From the NCBI GenBank assembly GCA_037501455.1, contig CM074858.1, forward strand, positions 46,931,001 to 46,995,000: a stretch of 64,000 bases of DNA, given 5' to 3'. Both the position numbers and the translations under genes were made by a program. Under the pieces are notes generated by a model that had not been told where the DNA came from, made no database searches, and saw only the letters and a list, made by a program, of their open reading frames with translations. Below are positions 1-11,372 of this stretch, piece by piece. The number at the start of each line of letters is the position of its first letter. Within the stretch, counting starts at the first letter, position 1. The DNA is from Lantana camara. Its lineage: Eukaryota > Streptophyta > Magnoliopsida > Lamiales > Verbenaceae.

Positions 1-822
1 GCATTTCAAGGATCAAATGAAGCATATAAGAGAGGATAATACACAAATATACTTACCTTTAAGTGTTCATGAAGTATGGAGAAGATTGTCTTCAAAATCT
101 CAAGACATGGATGAGGGGCTTCTTCTTCTCTTATCTTTTCTCCATTCTCGATCAGTTGCAGCACAAAAAGAGGGGGTTTGGCTCGGTTTTCAGCTGATAA
201 GGGAGAGGGAGAGACTTAACTCAAGTCAAGATATCAAGGGTTAGGCCTGAGCGTGGTTAAATTGGCCCCACAAGTGTAAGACTAGTCAAAGACGGTGGCT
301 TTGGCGCAAGCTGTTCGTTCCGGGTGAAAAAAGAGGGTCCAAAAGGGCTTAGAAAAATATCAAATCAGGTTCCTTGGCTTCATCTCTTCGTTATCAGTCC
401 AACGCATCTTCCAGAATTCGAATCCGAATTCCCTAGCTCAAGTTATGGCCTCCGGAACAAGAGGGCACTAAAACTAGTTAGGCCCTCATGTCCCTCGTCA
501 AATACCAAAGGTTTAAAACCTCGACAAACGAACACGAAAACTTAAAACGAGCATGCAAACACATTCATAACTCACATATATCACGTATACCAAAATTTCA
601 CAAAAATGGAATTGAATTCCGACACATAACGAGCAAAATACGACCATACGAAACTTAAACGTTTAAAATTCAAAGTTCATAAATATAAACAATTAATTTC
701 ATATCAATTCAAATAATCATATAAGCATTAAAATAACATTAAATACGTAATTAAATAATTTAAAGCACATAAAACCCTCTCGTTACGACGTACCTGGAAA
801 TCCGAACGATCGGGGTGTTACA
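1..822 (-). repeat. Element A, 3' LTR (partial, cut by window start)
   Basis: This is the U3 end of a gypsy-type LTR on the minus strand. It ends at 822 in GGGGTGTTACA, the reverse complement of an LTR start TGTAACACCCC. The last 40 bp align by eye with the ends of the D LTRs (18440-18479), and the stretch around 415-520 aligns with 17840-17930. The rest of the LTR lies before the window. Small open frames here are not genes. Relationship to D is seen; assignment to one element with 3359-14846 is inferred from orientation. Confidence 0.7.
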
Positions 823-3358
823 GCTACTCCTGGCAACACTGACGGTTCAGTATCGATCTTGAGATATTTGTTATTATGATTTCTCTCTAAAGACGAATTC
901 TTTCCCATCTTATGTTCATATTATCCGTTTATTCTCTTTAACCCCTTTAAAGTTATATTCGGTAAGTGGCCCCATATTTCTTGAATCGAAGACAAAATGT
1001 TCTTGACGATTCTTGAAGTTCGATGTAAATCCTCCAATTATCATCCTTTTCTATTTGGTCCCTTCTTAAGTTTCCTTCTGGATTACCATTGATATAACCG
1101 ATATCTCAATAATATTGTCTTGGACCCCTTTGTACTTCATTGAATTAATCTTGATTGACACCATCCCATTGTAGGCTAACTTAATTCGATTTTCTCTTGT
1201 TAATTCTGACTTACGAGTTCACAGAAACTCCCTTATAATTCCATCACCTCTAGATCGGAATTCTATACGTAGAAAGGTTCAATGAACCATTTTCCTTATA
1301 TCTCGTAAAATCTTCTCCCGAATTTAGCAACGTAGCTTCTCTCTTAACAGCTTAACCATTACAGCCGTCTTATTCATTTCTAGTCGCCACCATTAGGACT
1401 TCCAGATCCTCTTTAATTTGCATCCCCGCTGTTGCTACTAACATATTCATTCGAGCACCACTTCCATCCTCCAATTTATTTCTCGGTCGTGCTCTCCCCC
1501 TTAAAATTTTTGCTCTTACATGTCGAACTCCCTCAATCCTTCTTGTAACGAAATTCTTAATGGAAAATTTTTATCAGGGAGGGTTTTAACTGTCATAGCA
1601 ACCTAAAGATTTTGCCTTTCAACTTTCCTCCAATCCTCTTGATAATCAAATCCCTCTTCTCTATTCTTATTCGATCCGAACACCCCGAAGCCAAATCTAA
1701 TCTCACTTTTCTTTGGAGTTCCTTTCCACCGACCTATCCCTTACCTGATGTTCTTTATTTTCCTCAGTCATCTTCCTTATCATGTGTCATCCTGTTATTG
1801 CTTTTCCTCATCATCCAAATGTGGCCAGTCGAAAAGATACTTGATGAGTGAGGTGAAAGAACTTCCTACCAAGTAAACACTAAAATGCATGTCGAGTAAA
1901 GATGTGAATGCATGTGTCACGTTTACATCAAGCAATTATGCAACACATTAGCGCAACGAAACCAAATAGAAATGGAAGTATAAACATAAGTCCAGAAGAA
2001 TAAATAATTGATGAAGTATGATGCACGTGCTATGAATGTTTTGGAACCTGTCTCCAATGTGGTAAGTTGTTAACTCGGTAGCTTTTTCTCGTTCTTCTAA
2101 TCCCGAGGTTACTTTGACTTGGTGATCATTCCTTGCCTTTCCCACGGTCTTCGAGATTTTCATGAATCTTTGTAATCAACTTGTATCTTCCACTATCTGA
2201 GATTGCAATTTCTTGATCCCTAATTCTTCCACATCCAAGGAGTTAGCATTCAAACTTCTCCTCGAAATTCGACCTCTACTTCTAGTCGTCAACTTGATCA
2301 AGAATCCCGTGCTTATCCTTTATGAGTTTAATTCACCTCCAATTGCTTATACTTGAGCGCATGATTTCCTTGCAAGGAGTCTTTGCCTTTCTTTTCCGTT
2401 TCCATTTGTTGCTCTATATTTCCCAATTCAACCTCACAACATGCCAATTCAGCTTGGATTTGGAGAATGAACTCAAATCCTGCCCTTAGCATTATCACCC
2501 TCCAAGAATTGTGTTTATCATATTACTTATCTTTATTTAACCCCTTCTCGACTTGCTTCCCACCATAGTCAAAATCCCGAGCAGCCGAATCCAACCTCTT
2601 CCCGATCTTGACTTCTAAAACTCGATTTCTAATCACTAGGCTTAGTTAGAAATCCTTCTTTGTCGACCCTTGGTGCATAACTCCTACCGGACCCATTTTA
2701 TCTTGACTCCTCTTAATTATTGATACCTCTTCAATGATCCAAATCCGGAACCAAAATACCTTCAAGGTTTGTTCACTTCATTCCTTAGAGTGAACGATCC
2801 CGTTGAATCCGATTATCATATTTTAAGTTGGAGAGCTGCATATATCTATCTTCGAGTCATAAACATTCCCCGATCAACTCTTATTTCATCAAGTGTTCCT
2901 CTATATTTGCATCCCTAAAGTCGAACTTCCATTCTAGCTCCTAACCCTCGAACTCTAGCTCTATCTATGAAGACCACGCATCTCGAATTCTTTATATCCT
3001 TCCCCGGTGTATCCTTCCTATCCTCTATACCTCAAAAAGAGCTTGCAATAGGGCGATGTTAGCGTGATGCTTGGCCGTGGTTTGATATCATCTTCATAAC
3101 CTAGAAATCATAACTCCTTTCGAAAATATATGCATGCGATTAGTGCATGCTCATGTCACGTATTTAACACAAAAGACACGGATTCGATGCGAGAGTGCAA
3201 CACAAAATTCAAAAAGATCCAAAAGAAATGCATTTTCAGGTTCAAGATTGATGCAGGGCACACATTGTCACATAGTTCCTAAGCCGTACAACCTAGACTG
3301 ACTCAAACACGACTCGAGAACGCCGGTTTTGCAACCGGGCTCTGATACCACTTAAGGA
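823..3358 (-). mobile_element. Element A interior, non-coding remnant
   Basis: About 2.5 kb lies between the A LTRs. I see no gag, protease, reverse transcriptase or integrase motif on either strand; the longest open frames (1612-1851, 1948-2163) are short and low in complexity. No purine-rich tract is obvious next to the LTR at 823, unlike in D, C and B. The right end has a clear primer site, so this looks like a non-autonomous (LARD-like) or strongly decayed interior. It could also hold unrecognised insertions. Confidence 0.55.
3339..3350 (-). promoter_or_regulatory. Primer binding site, element A
   Basis: The minus strand reads TGGTATCAGAGC, complementary to the 3' end of plant initiator tRNA-Met. 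It lies 8 bp inside the LTR that starts at 3359, as in D and B. Confidence 0.85.
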
Positions 3359-3400
3359 TGTAGCACCCCGCACGTGAGGCACCACATCCCCCGCACTATG
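3359..3400 (-). repeat. Element A, 5' LTR, end segment before the copia insertion
   Basis: It starts TGTAGCACCCCG and resembles the outer end of the D LTR (14847 on). It is interrupted at 3400 by the copia element and resumes at 13224; the last five bases, CTATG, are the target site duplication. Confidence 0.75.
3396..3400. repeat. Target site duplication of the copia element, left copy
   Basis: CTATG directly precedes the LTR at 3401 and is repeated at 13219-13223, directly after the other LTR. Confidence 0.9.
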
Positions 3401-3769
3401 TGTTGGAAAACACGAATCAGAAAGCAGCGCAATTTAAAAAATTTCCCAACAAAAGGACCTTGGACTCGCAATCGTGTAACCAAATTCGTAAAGATAGAAA
3501 ACTTACTTTTCTTTTATTCTTTCTTGAAGCGTTTTAAGCCACCCAAGAACGCTCTTCTCGCGGCTTGATCCCCTCACCTTGGTAAAGCTCAAATCTTCAA
3601 ACTTCTAACTTGAAGCTCTCTAGAGATAGTCCACCAACTTGATCACAATCTAACTAGTAAGGATGCTAGTTCTCTAGTTAGTGTTTAGGCTTAACCTAGG
3701 GTTTTATTTAATCTTGGAGAAAGGAAGGTGGTCAACACATGAACCAAAAGAATTGCCAATTAGCTCTAA

Positions 3770-3796
3770 AGGGGAGCATGAGCTCCCCTATATATA
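3770..3796 (-). promoter_or_regulatory. Copia LTR core promoter: TATA box beside a hairpin
   Basis: The minus strand has TATATATA at 3796-3789, followed in the transcription direction by an 8-bp inverted repeat (arms 3770-3777 and 3782-3789, loop of 4). The partner LTR at 11373-13218 lacks the segment. The promoter role is inferred from sequence and position. Confidence 0.6.
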
Positions 3797-4134
3797 GGTA
3801 AGAGAGAGGGACGGCCGAACCTATTCCTTGTTGGGTAAGGATTTGGTCCCTCTCTCTCCTATTACTTGATCATCGAGTAATTTCCAACTTTGACTTTGAA
3901 ATCTAATTCAATTCAACTTTCAAGAGAGCTAAAATATCCAAACTATTTTTGGATAATTTTATACTTTCTTTATTTAAAATAAATAACTTATTTTATCTAA
4001 TTAATTAATTCATAATTAATTAACTAGATTATTTTTCTCCAAAATAAGACTTTCTTTTTAATCCAAAATTAAACCCAAGTCTATTAAATAATCAACACAT
4101 TTAATTATTTAATATATCTATACAATATATATAT

Positions 4135-4208
4135 TCACACGTGTGGGACACGTGTCACAAGGACACGTGTCACTCACGTAACCCACACGTGTGCCTTCAC
4201 ACGTGTGG
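4135..4208. promoter_or_regulatory. G-box cluster in the copia 3' LTR
   Basis: Five CACGTG cores, mostly inside ACACGTGT palindromes, lie within 74 bp; a sixth is decayed to CACGTA. The cluster is about 340-420 bp upstream of the TATA box in the direction of transcription. CACGTG is the binding core of plant bZIP and bHLH factors and part of abscisic acid response elements. Confidence 0.7.
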
Positions 4209-5337
4209 AACCCTCTAGGCTCAATTAACTCGTTTAATCATTTTAAAGGCTCAACTCATGTAACCAAGTTGTTGTGTGTGACCCTCTAGGTTGTCAATTC
4301 AATTAGCAGTGACCCTAATTAATTAATCAGTCCACAGATTAAACAACCATAGTCTAGCAACAGGTGTTTAACACTTAGCTGAATTGGAATGTTTGGATTC
4401 GACAAAACCTTTAAGTCATTGATTCATGTGAGATACTATCCTCCTACTTACTATCTCTCAACCAAGATCTAGGGCAAGGGAATAATCAGAACCCTAATAA
4501 TCCGGTCTTAAAGCTAAGTGCATTTCATATCCATTTGATCTCAATCCAAGAAACCCTTTTCTTGATGTCTTCATCTACTGCCTTGGCCAAGGACTTCATA
4601 TGACGTATGAATGACTTACACAATAAGAGATCACCTTGCAAATTCAAGTGTAGGTCCTTTCTTGATTCTCATTCACTTTCATGAATCACTTGTGCAGCCC
4701 CAGCATAAGCGTTGAATCAGATGTCTAAGGCGACACCCTTTAAAGCTTATACCTAAGACTACAGAGTTAACTCATAAAGTGACAAGGAACCTCAAGTCTA
4801 AGGATCAATTAATCACATCAATGACTCGTGAGATATTTCCTAATCTGGAAGTTTCCATTTCCTGAAATAGAAACTTCCTTTCCCATTTAGGAATGTTCTC
4901 ACACGGGGCACCTCAGTGAACTTACTTATTAAAGTAAGCACCCTCATGTATCACGCACGTATCAACTATACACTTTGCACCTCCATGAAACAAGGTGGTC
5001 CTTCTTAAGGGCGTGATCCCACAAGCAAGCCTTAGAGGAGTCAGGTTGACACTCCCACTGTCTGTAGGACTCATCGGCTTGGAGTATCTTACTAATCATG
5101 ACTTACGTGATATAGGGCTCGTTTCATGAACCATTTCACCTAAATGGTAGAGTCCTAAAGTCATCAGGATTAGGGGAGTTCTCATACATGCACAGCTAAA
5201 GTAAACGCATACCAAACAAGAGCATATAAAGAAGTTTTGCCTCAATTCGTTATTTCATTCAAAGATTGTCTGTGATTACAATAAGGAAAAGCACAAAGAG
5301 GATATACAATCGGCTTTCTAGGGAACTATTCCTAATA

Positions 5338-5351
5338 ATCTCCCACTTGCC
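5338..5351 (-). other. Polypurine tract, copia element
   Basis: The minus strand reads GGGCAAGTGGGAGAT directly next to the 3' LTR. This is the usual primer for plus-strand synthesis and fixes the LTR border at 5337/5338. Confidence 0.8.
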
Positions 5352-5353
5352 CG

Positions 5354-6001
5354 TCAAAGCCATTCTAAAGCTACTCTAAGTCCCATCTTCTGAAGATGAC
5401 CTTGGAAAGCTTCTCGACTAAGGGGTTTAGTAAGTGGATCTGCCACGTTCTCTGCTGATGTGACCCTCTCAATTTGCACATCTCCTCTTTTGATAATATC
5501 ACGGATTAGGTGATACTTCCTCATAATGTGCTTGGTCCATTGGTGAGATCTTGGTTCTCTTGCTTGAGCAACCGCCCCAGTGTTGTCACAAAACACAGTG
5601 ATGGGGTCTTTCATGCTAGGAACAACATTCAACTCTTGAATGAAGTTTCTAATCCAAACACCTTCCTTAGCTGCATCATTTGCAGCTAAGTATTCGGCCT
5701 CAGTGGTCGAATCTGCAGTGGTAGTTTGCTTGGAACTCTTCCAACTCACTGCTCCGCCGTTTAGGCAGAAAATGTATCCTGACATTGACTTAAAATCATC
5801 TAAGTCAGATGCAAAGCTTGCATCGCAGTATCCTTCGATATTAAGATCTTTCTGACCTCCGTAAACTAAGAATAAATCTTTAGTACTTTTCAAGTACTTA
5901 AGAATATTCTTCACGGCAGCGCAATGACCATCTCCAAGGTCAGATTGGAAACGACTCGTCACACTAAGTGCGTAAGCCACATCCGGTCGAGTACATAACA
6001 T
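5354..6001 (-). pseudogene. Copia pol, end of reverse transcriptase and RNase H
   Basis: A 215-codon open frame forms the C-terminal part of pol. It starts in the conserved RPDVAYA stretch that links reverse transcriptase to RNase H. RNase H motifs follow: YCDASFASD, SWKSSKQ, STTEAEYLA and VFCDNTGA, with the acidic residues present. It ends at a natural stop directly before the polypurine tract. An in-frame TAA at 6026-6028 separates it from the upstream part. The product would degrade the RNA strand during reverse transcription; in this copy it is only a fragment. Confidence 0.9.
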
Positions 6002-6025
6002 TGCATACGTTATGCTACCTATTGC

Positions 6026-6682
6026 TTATGCATAAGGTGTATGAGTCATTCTTTCCTTCTCAATGTTAGTCTTAGGACACATCTTCTTTGAAAGACATGT
6101 TCCTACACTCATAGGAAGGTTCTTAACCTTTGTTGACTCCATATTGAATCTCTTCAATACTTTGTCAATGTACATCGACTGTGATAGTCCTATTAACCTT
6201 CTAGATCTATCTCTATAGATTTTAATTCCAAGGATATAGGACGCATCACCAAGATCTTTCATCTCGAATTGGTTCGATAACCATAACTTAGTCACTTTCA
6301 TGTCACCAAGAAGGATGTCATCAACATAAAGTACTAAGAATTGCACTGAGGTCTCCAATTCCTTTCTATACACACAGGACTCATTCGAAATTTGAATGAA
6401 GCCAAATGCTTTGACTGATTCATCAAATCGAAAGTTCCAATTCCTAGAAGCCTGTTTCAATCCATAGATGGATCTTTGGAGTTTGCAAACCTTTTGCTCA
6501 CTCCCACTGAATGTGAAACCTATGGGTTGCTCCATATAAATGTCTTTGTCAATGTCACCATTGAGAAAGGCAGTTTTCACATCCATTTGCCATATCTCAT
6601 AGTCATAATATGCAGCAATGGCAAGCATGATCCGAATAGACTTTTGCATTGCAACTGGCGAAAAGGTTTCATCAAAGTCCAT
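6026..6682 (-). pseudogene. Copia pol, reverse transcriptase core
   Basis: A 218-codon open frame begins at the MDFDETFSPV motif. It contains WQMDVKTAFLNG (first catalytic Asp), SIYGLKQASR, and the LYVDDILL catalytic box. After that box a few residues usual in the family appear to be missing. The frame ends at TAA 6026-6028, after which homology continues in the same direction from 6001. Upstream (6683-6860) the conserved stretch before MDFDETF is present but out of frame, so a deletion or frameshift lies near 6735. Confidence 0.9.
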
Positions 6683-6860
6683 GCTGGGTCTTTGAGTGAA
6701 TCCTTTCGTAACCAGTCTTGCTTTGTAGGCTGCAATGCTTCCATTTGCAACCTATGGGTTTGACCCCATCAGGCAAATCTACCAAGGTCCAAACTTGGTT
6801 GGAGTTCATGGAGTCCATTTCGGATTTCATGGCTTCTATCCACTGTTCAGAGTCAGAATC

Positions 6861-8945
6861 TCAAAGTGCCTCCTCATATGTTAAAGGATCATTATCCTTC
6901 TGAGAGATTTCATGGAAGAATCCATACCATCTCTCCGGTTGTCTAGGAGTGCGTTCAGAACGCCTTAGAGGAGGATTTTCGTGTGTATCGAAATTCGTGA
7001 TTGGTTGTGGTTGATCAGTAGGGGACGTTTCTTCAGTGGGTGGCGTGAGATCACTTTGTACTTCTTCTAATTCTATGATCTTGCCTTTCTTTTCTTTAAG
7101 GAACGGTTCCTCAAGAAAAGTTGCATTTCTGGAAACAAACACCTTTTGCTCAGATTGATCATAGAAGTAGTATCCTATGGATTCCTTAGGATAACCTACA
7201 AAGTAGCATAAGTTAGAATGAGATTCTAACTTATCTCCCATTGTCCTCTTCACGTAAGCAGGACAACCCCAAATTCTTAAGTAAGAATAGCTAGGGAGTT
7301 TACCATGCCACATTTCATAGGGCGTTTTAGGGACTGACTTAGAGGGAACTAGATTCAAAATCTTTGCTGCACTTTCTAGGGCATAACCCCAGAAAGAAGG
7401 TGGTAAGTCAGTGAAACTCATCATGGAACGAACAATATCAAGTAAGGTTCGATTCCTTCTCTCAGAAACTCCATTAAGCTGAGGAGTTCCCGGAGGAGTC
7501 CACTGAGAGATAATCCCATTATCTTTGGGATGATTAAGGAATTCTTCACTAAGATACTCGCCTCCTCGATCAGATCGAAGTGCTTTGATCTTGTGACCAG
7601 TTTGGTTCTCAACCTCCTTTTGAAATTCTAAGAATTTTTCAAAAGCTTCAGATTTATACTTCATCAAGTATACATAACCATACCGACTGAAGTCATCAGT
7701 AAAGGTTATGAAATACTGATGATTGTTTCTAGTGCTTACACTAAGCGGTCCACAAGCATCAGTATGGATCAAATCCAAAACCTTAGTGGCACGTTCCACA
7801 GTTCCTTTAAAAGGAACTTTGGACATTTTTCCTTTGTGACAGGATTCGCAAGAAGTTAACTCCTTAAGATCATTTACAGAGAATGATCCTAAAGTGTTTA
7901 TCTTGCTAATTCTATTCTTGGAAATGTGTCCTAATCTAGCGTGCCATAAGGGAGCTGAAACTTTGTCATCTCTCTTACGCTTCGTTTCTCGTTGTATATT
8001 CATGATATTGATATTTTGAGTTAGGTAAAGTCCATTACTTAGAGTACCGATGTGAACGGAAGAGTTGTTCCGTTTGATAAAATATTTACCATTCTTAATA
8101 TAAGTTTCATAACCTTCACAATCTAATATTGGAACTGAAATTATATTACGAATAATGCTCGGTACATAAAGGACTTTATTCAAGACTAACTCAAAACTAC
8201 CTAAATCTAATCTAATTGTGCCTAAAGCTCGAGCTTCAACATTTGAGCCATCGCCGATCTTCAAGACACATTCTCCTTCTTTGAGTTGTTGGAGTTCACT
8301 TAGCATCTGTACATTATTACAGATATGAGTTCCACAACCGGTATCAAGTACCCAAGAACTAGAATTAATAGAAAGATTTACTTCAACGAGAAAGATATCT
8401 TTCTTTAGAGTAGCGTTGTACTCTGGGCAGTTTCTCCTCCAATGTCCCGCTTTGCCACAATGGAAGCAAACATCCTCTTTCTGATCACGCTTCTTCTTTT
8501 GGGCCTTCCCCTTCGAAATGCCACCAGTGGGCCTAAGGGGTTTCTTCTTCTTCTTTTGGGCTTTCTTGCCCTTACCTTTAGAAAGCCCAAAAGAGGAAGA
8601 TGGAGCATTCACCATGAAAACCTTATTGTCCTTCTTGATCGTGCTTTCAGCAGTCACAAGTTGACTAATCAGCTCAGCTACAGTAGCACCAGCATGATTC
8701 ATATTGAAGTTAAGGACAAATGGGTTGAACGATGGTGAGAGCGAAGCTAGCAACAAATCCACTGAAAGCTCATCTTTTAGTGGCATGTCCATGGAGGCAA
8801 GTTTCTCAGTAAGGGCAAGAAACTTGAGTCCATATTCATGGACACTTGAACCTTCCCTCATTCTCAAGTGGAACAATTCCTTTGAAGTGTTATACCTTGT
8901 AACACGTTCATGAGGGCGGTAAAGTTGCTCTAAGTGGTCGTAAAT
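6861..8945 (-). pseudogene. Copia gag C-terminus, protease, integrase
   Basis: The frame is open from just after a TAG at 8946-8948 down to TGA at 6861-6863. Counting from codon 8876, a lysine-rich linker at about residues 100-133 precedes a CCHC zinc knuckle at 137-150 (CFHCGKAGHWRRNC). The aspartic protease DTG is at 178-180. The integrase follows, with an HHCC zinc-binding part (HARLGH, CESCHKGK) and the catalytic Asp, Asp and Glu in HTDACGP, RSDRGGEY and NGVSERRNR. It runs into the start of reverse transcriptase (DPLTYEEAL), where the stop looks like CGA to TGA. The product would cut the polyprotein and insert cDNA into the genome. Confidence 0.9.
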
Positions 8946-9230
8946 CTACCAAGCGAATTCCCTGGCCTCATGTTGCCTTTGCAAGTCCGGAGACATGTTA
9001 GCCAACATAAGGCAACGGACTTGGAGATTATCATCCTTCCACTTCTGAATCGCATCCCGCTCGGCCCGAGTGGGAGCGTCCCCTTCGGGACTAGGCTCCC
9101 CTTCGAAGAGAACATAAGTTCTCTTCTCAGAATCTAAAATGATTTTTAGATTCCTCAGCCAATAAGAATAGTTGGGACCAGTCAACTTGTTTGACTCGAG
9201 GATCGATACAAGAGGGTTTTTGGTTGCCAT
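8946..9230 (-). pseudogene. Copia gag N-terminus
   Basis: The ATG at 9230 opens a 94-codon frame starting MATKNPLVSILES, with the NYSYWLRNLKIIL motif typical of plant copia gag. It stops at TAG 8946-8948, and gag homology continues in the same frame beyond it (IYDHLEQLYRPHERV). A single nonsense change therefore truncates gag, the capsid precursor. The start is chosen because it is the first ATG after the long leader and matches the usual gag N-terminus. Confidence 0.88.
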
Positions 9231-9436
9231 TTCAAAACACGTAGAGAATCACAGAATCTACGACCTAAATGGTAAAACAGAGAACTAGTGAGCATGCTGA
9301 ATTATAACGACATACAAAAGATAAGGTCTTTAATCTAATGTAGCTCCCACTGTTTTTCAAAGATCTATAATTCCCAAAGATCTAAGAGGAACATGTTTCC
9401 TAATGGGTACTAAGATCCTAGGCATTTTACCTCGAA

Positions 9437-9757
9437 CCCACGACTCACGGACATTCTAAGTAAGAACCCTAGGTAGGTACAACTTACCAATTCTAACACC
9501 TTAAGAACTCTTAGTAATTGTTTTTGCATCACCTATTTTTCAATATGGACCCACGACTCGTGCGACATCCATATTTACTTAGGCGTTAAGCTAGACCCAT
9601 CAATCATAAGATCATGACCAAAACTTAGTTTGAACGACCCACGACTCGCGGGCATCACCCTTGCTAAAATTGACCACGAAATATTGACCATTTAAAATGA
9701 TCAATTAGGTAACTAAGAACTAATAAGGTCCACTAGCTATCCCACGACTCGCGGACA
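9437..9757. repeat. Four spaced copies of CCCACGACTCGCGGACA in the copia leader
   Basis: Copies start at 9437, 9550, 9638 and 9741, 17-19 bp each with one to three changes. The sequence between them is not repeated. Spacings are about 113, 88 and 103 bp. Confidence 0.8.
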
Positions 9758-10904
9758 ATAACTAGCTTCACTTACTAAACTTAAAACCTATTGATGGAAT
9801 GCTAGGAATTTAATTCAAAATTTGAATCTCGAATTAAACACCTATTTGTTCGAAATTAGCTTAATATTTAATGGGAATTTTCGAATCAACCGGAGAGTTG
9901 TCTGGTTCGACCTCACCAACATATATATTATCCAATTTTATTAGTCTTGATTAATGCAAGTACACTTAAATGCATTTCAAACAAACACATAAACAGATAA
10001 CATGTCCTAGCATGATACTAACATGTAATGATCATGGGTTCTACCTATCTTATGCGTGATATGTGGGAGCCACTCCACAATCACAAGTTCTAACATACAT
10101 GCCACACCAACAGTTTAAATCACATAAGGGAAAGCGGTAACAAAATACGAGCCCTATCTCTATTACATTTTTACAATTGAGATTCTCCTCCCCAACATTT
10201 TGAGGGGAATTCACTTATGGCCTCCTTGTTACTTGAATGTGGTCCATCTTACTCCATGGGTGCATTGTCTCCAAAATGAAAATACAACCTCACCACCTTT
10301 CTCTACTCTCAAATTACAATAAAAAGAAAAAGACATAAAGTAATAAGGCTCAATCTTCATATTGGCCTTAGACAATTACACGGGGCATACCCCGGCCTCA
10401 AAAAACAGTAATATGGAAAGCCACATAATAAATCACATAATAGTACGCACATAAGTGAGGCTCCAACCGCAATTGAAAAACGCAATTATAGGGCTCCAAC
10501 CCCAATTTAAACCATCCATGTGCATAAATTAAAACCATACATAAGTCTAAACCCATGATCACCTAACATGCTTTTGCGAGAATTTAAATTTAGCCAATAA
10601 ATTAAAATTCTCGTTTCAAGTCCTAATGACTTAAAACACGACTTGATGCGAGTCTTATTTAAAAAAGTTTTCAATAAATCCCAAATTACCAAAACAAATA
10701 AAATTCCAATTAATTTCTGAAAATTAATAATTTTATCAAAGATTGTATTTTCCCAAAATATAAACCGTCTCTCTTTCTCAAAAATCCCAATTTTAAGTTT
10801 TATTCAAAAATTAAAATAAATATTCAAAATTAATTTTTTTTAAAATTAAAATAAAAAATTGGGACTGGATTGCACGAAACACGAAAAATCGGATTGCGAC
10901 AGAG

Positions 10905-11090
10905 AAAACGGGGCCCGTACGCGAAAGGGTTGCGCGCGTCGTGCAGGCGCTCGGCCGCGTGAGTGCGCGCTGCGGGCGAGCGATGGGCTGCCATTCTCGA
11001 CCGCCCTGGGCGGGCGCGCCTAGGCCAGGCTGGCGGTGCGCGCAAAGCCCGCGCGCGTGACTCCTTCGCGCGCGGGGTTTCGCCTGTTCG
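10905..11090. other. GC- and CpG-rich block in the copia leader
   Basis: About 185 bp of strongly GC-rich sequence, full of GCGC and CGCG, lies in otherwise AT-rich leader. Open frames across it on both strands (10830-11138, 10963-11253) reflect composition, not a recognised protein. Confidence 0.75.
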
Positions 11091-11358
11091 TCGTATTCCG
11101 TATTTTCGTTTCGTGTTTTCGTTCAAAAGCAAAACCAATCCAAGAAATCCAAAAACAGTTCATACAGTTTCAAATCTAAAACTGTTTTCAAAAATTAAAT
11201 TTTGTAAAAACCAATTTTCAGAAACTTTCAGGAAAAAAAATACAGTTTCGTAATTCAGGCTTTCTGAAACAATTACAAATACTCAATCGCATCAAGCCTA
11301 AGAATTTCTACCAAATTCAGTATAATTGAGACGAATCAGAAACACGATTAACGAGGTG

Positions 11359-11370
11359 GCTCTGATACCA
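11359..11370 (-). promoter_or_regulatory. Primer binding site, copia element
   Basis: The minus strand reads TGGTATCAGAGC, two bases inside the 5' LTR. It matches initiator tRNA-Met. Confidence 0.92.
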
Positions 11371-11372
11371 CT

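Larger units (their letters stand above)
3401..5337 (-). repeat. Copia 3' LTR (1937 bp)
   Basis: It begins TGTTGGAAAACACG and ends CCTAATA (CCTAACA in the partner LTR). It keeps a 112-bp segment (3724-3835) with a TATA box that the 5' LTR has lost, and lacks a short ATTAATTA expansion found near 12185. The two LTRs also differ by scattered substitutions, so the insertion is older than B. Confidence 0.93.
9231..11372 (-). other. Copia untranslated leader (2.1 kb)
   Basis: This region lies between the 5' LTR and gag and has no convincing ORF. It holds four spaced copies of an 17-19-bp motif (9437-9757), a very GC- and CpG-rich block (about 10905-11090), and the primer site. A leader this long is unusual for copia and probably contains packaging signals; that role is inferred. 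Confidence 0.75.

Noticed and set aside
1612..2568. Small open frames in the interior of element A
   Set aside because: Short, single, no motif, surrounded by stops.
10830..11253. Open frames of about 100 codons on both strands over the GC-rich block
   Set aside because: GC-rich sequence lacks stop codons by chance; products are Arg/Ala-rich without recognisable motifs, in the copia leader.
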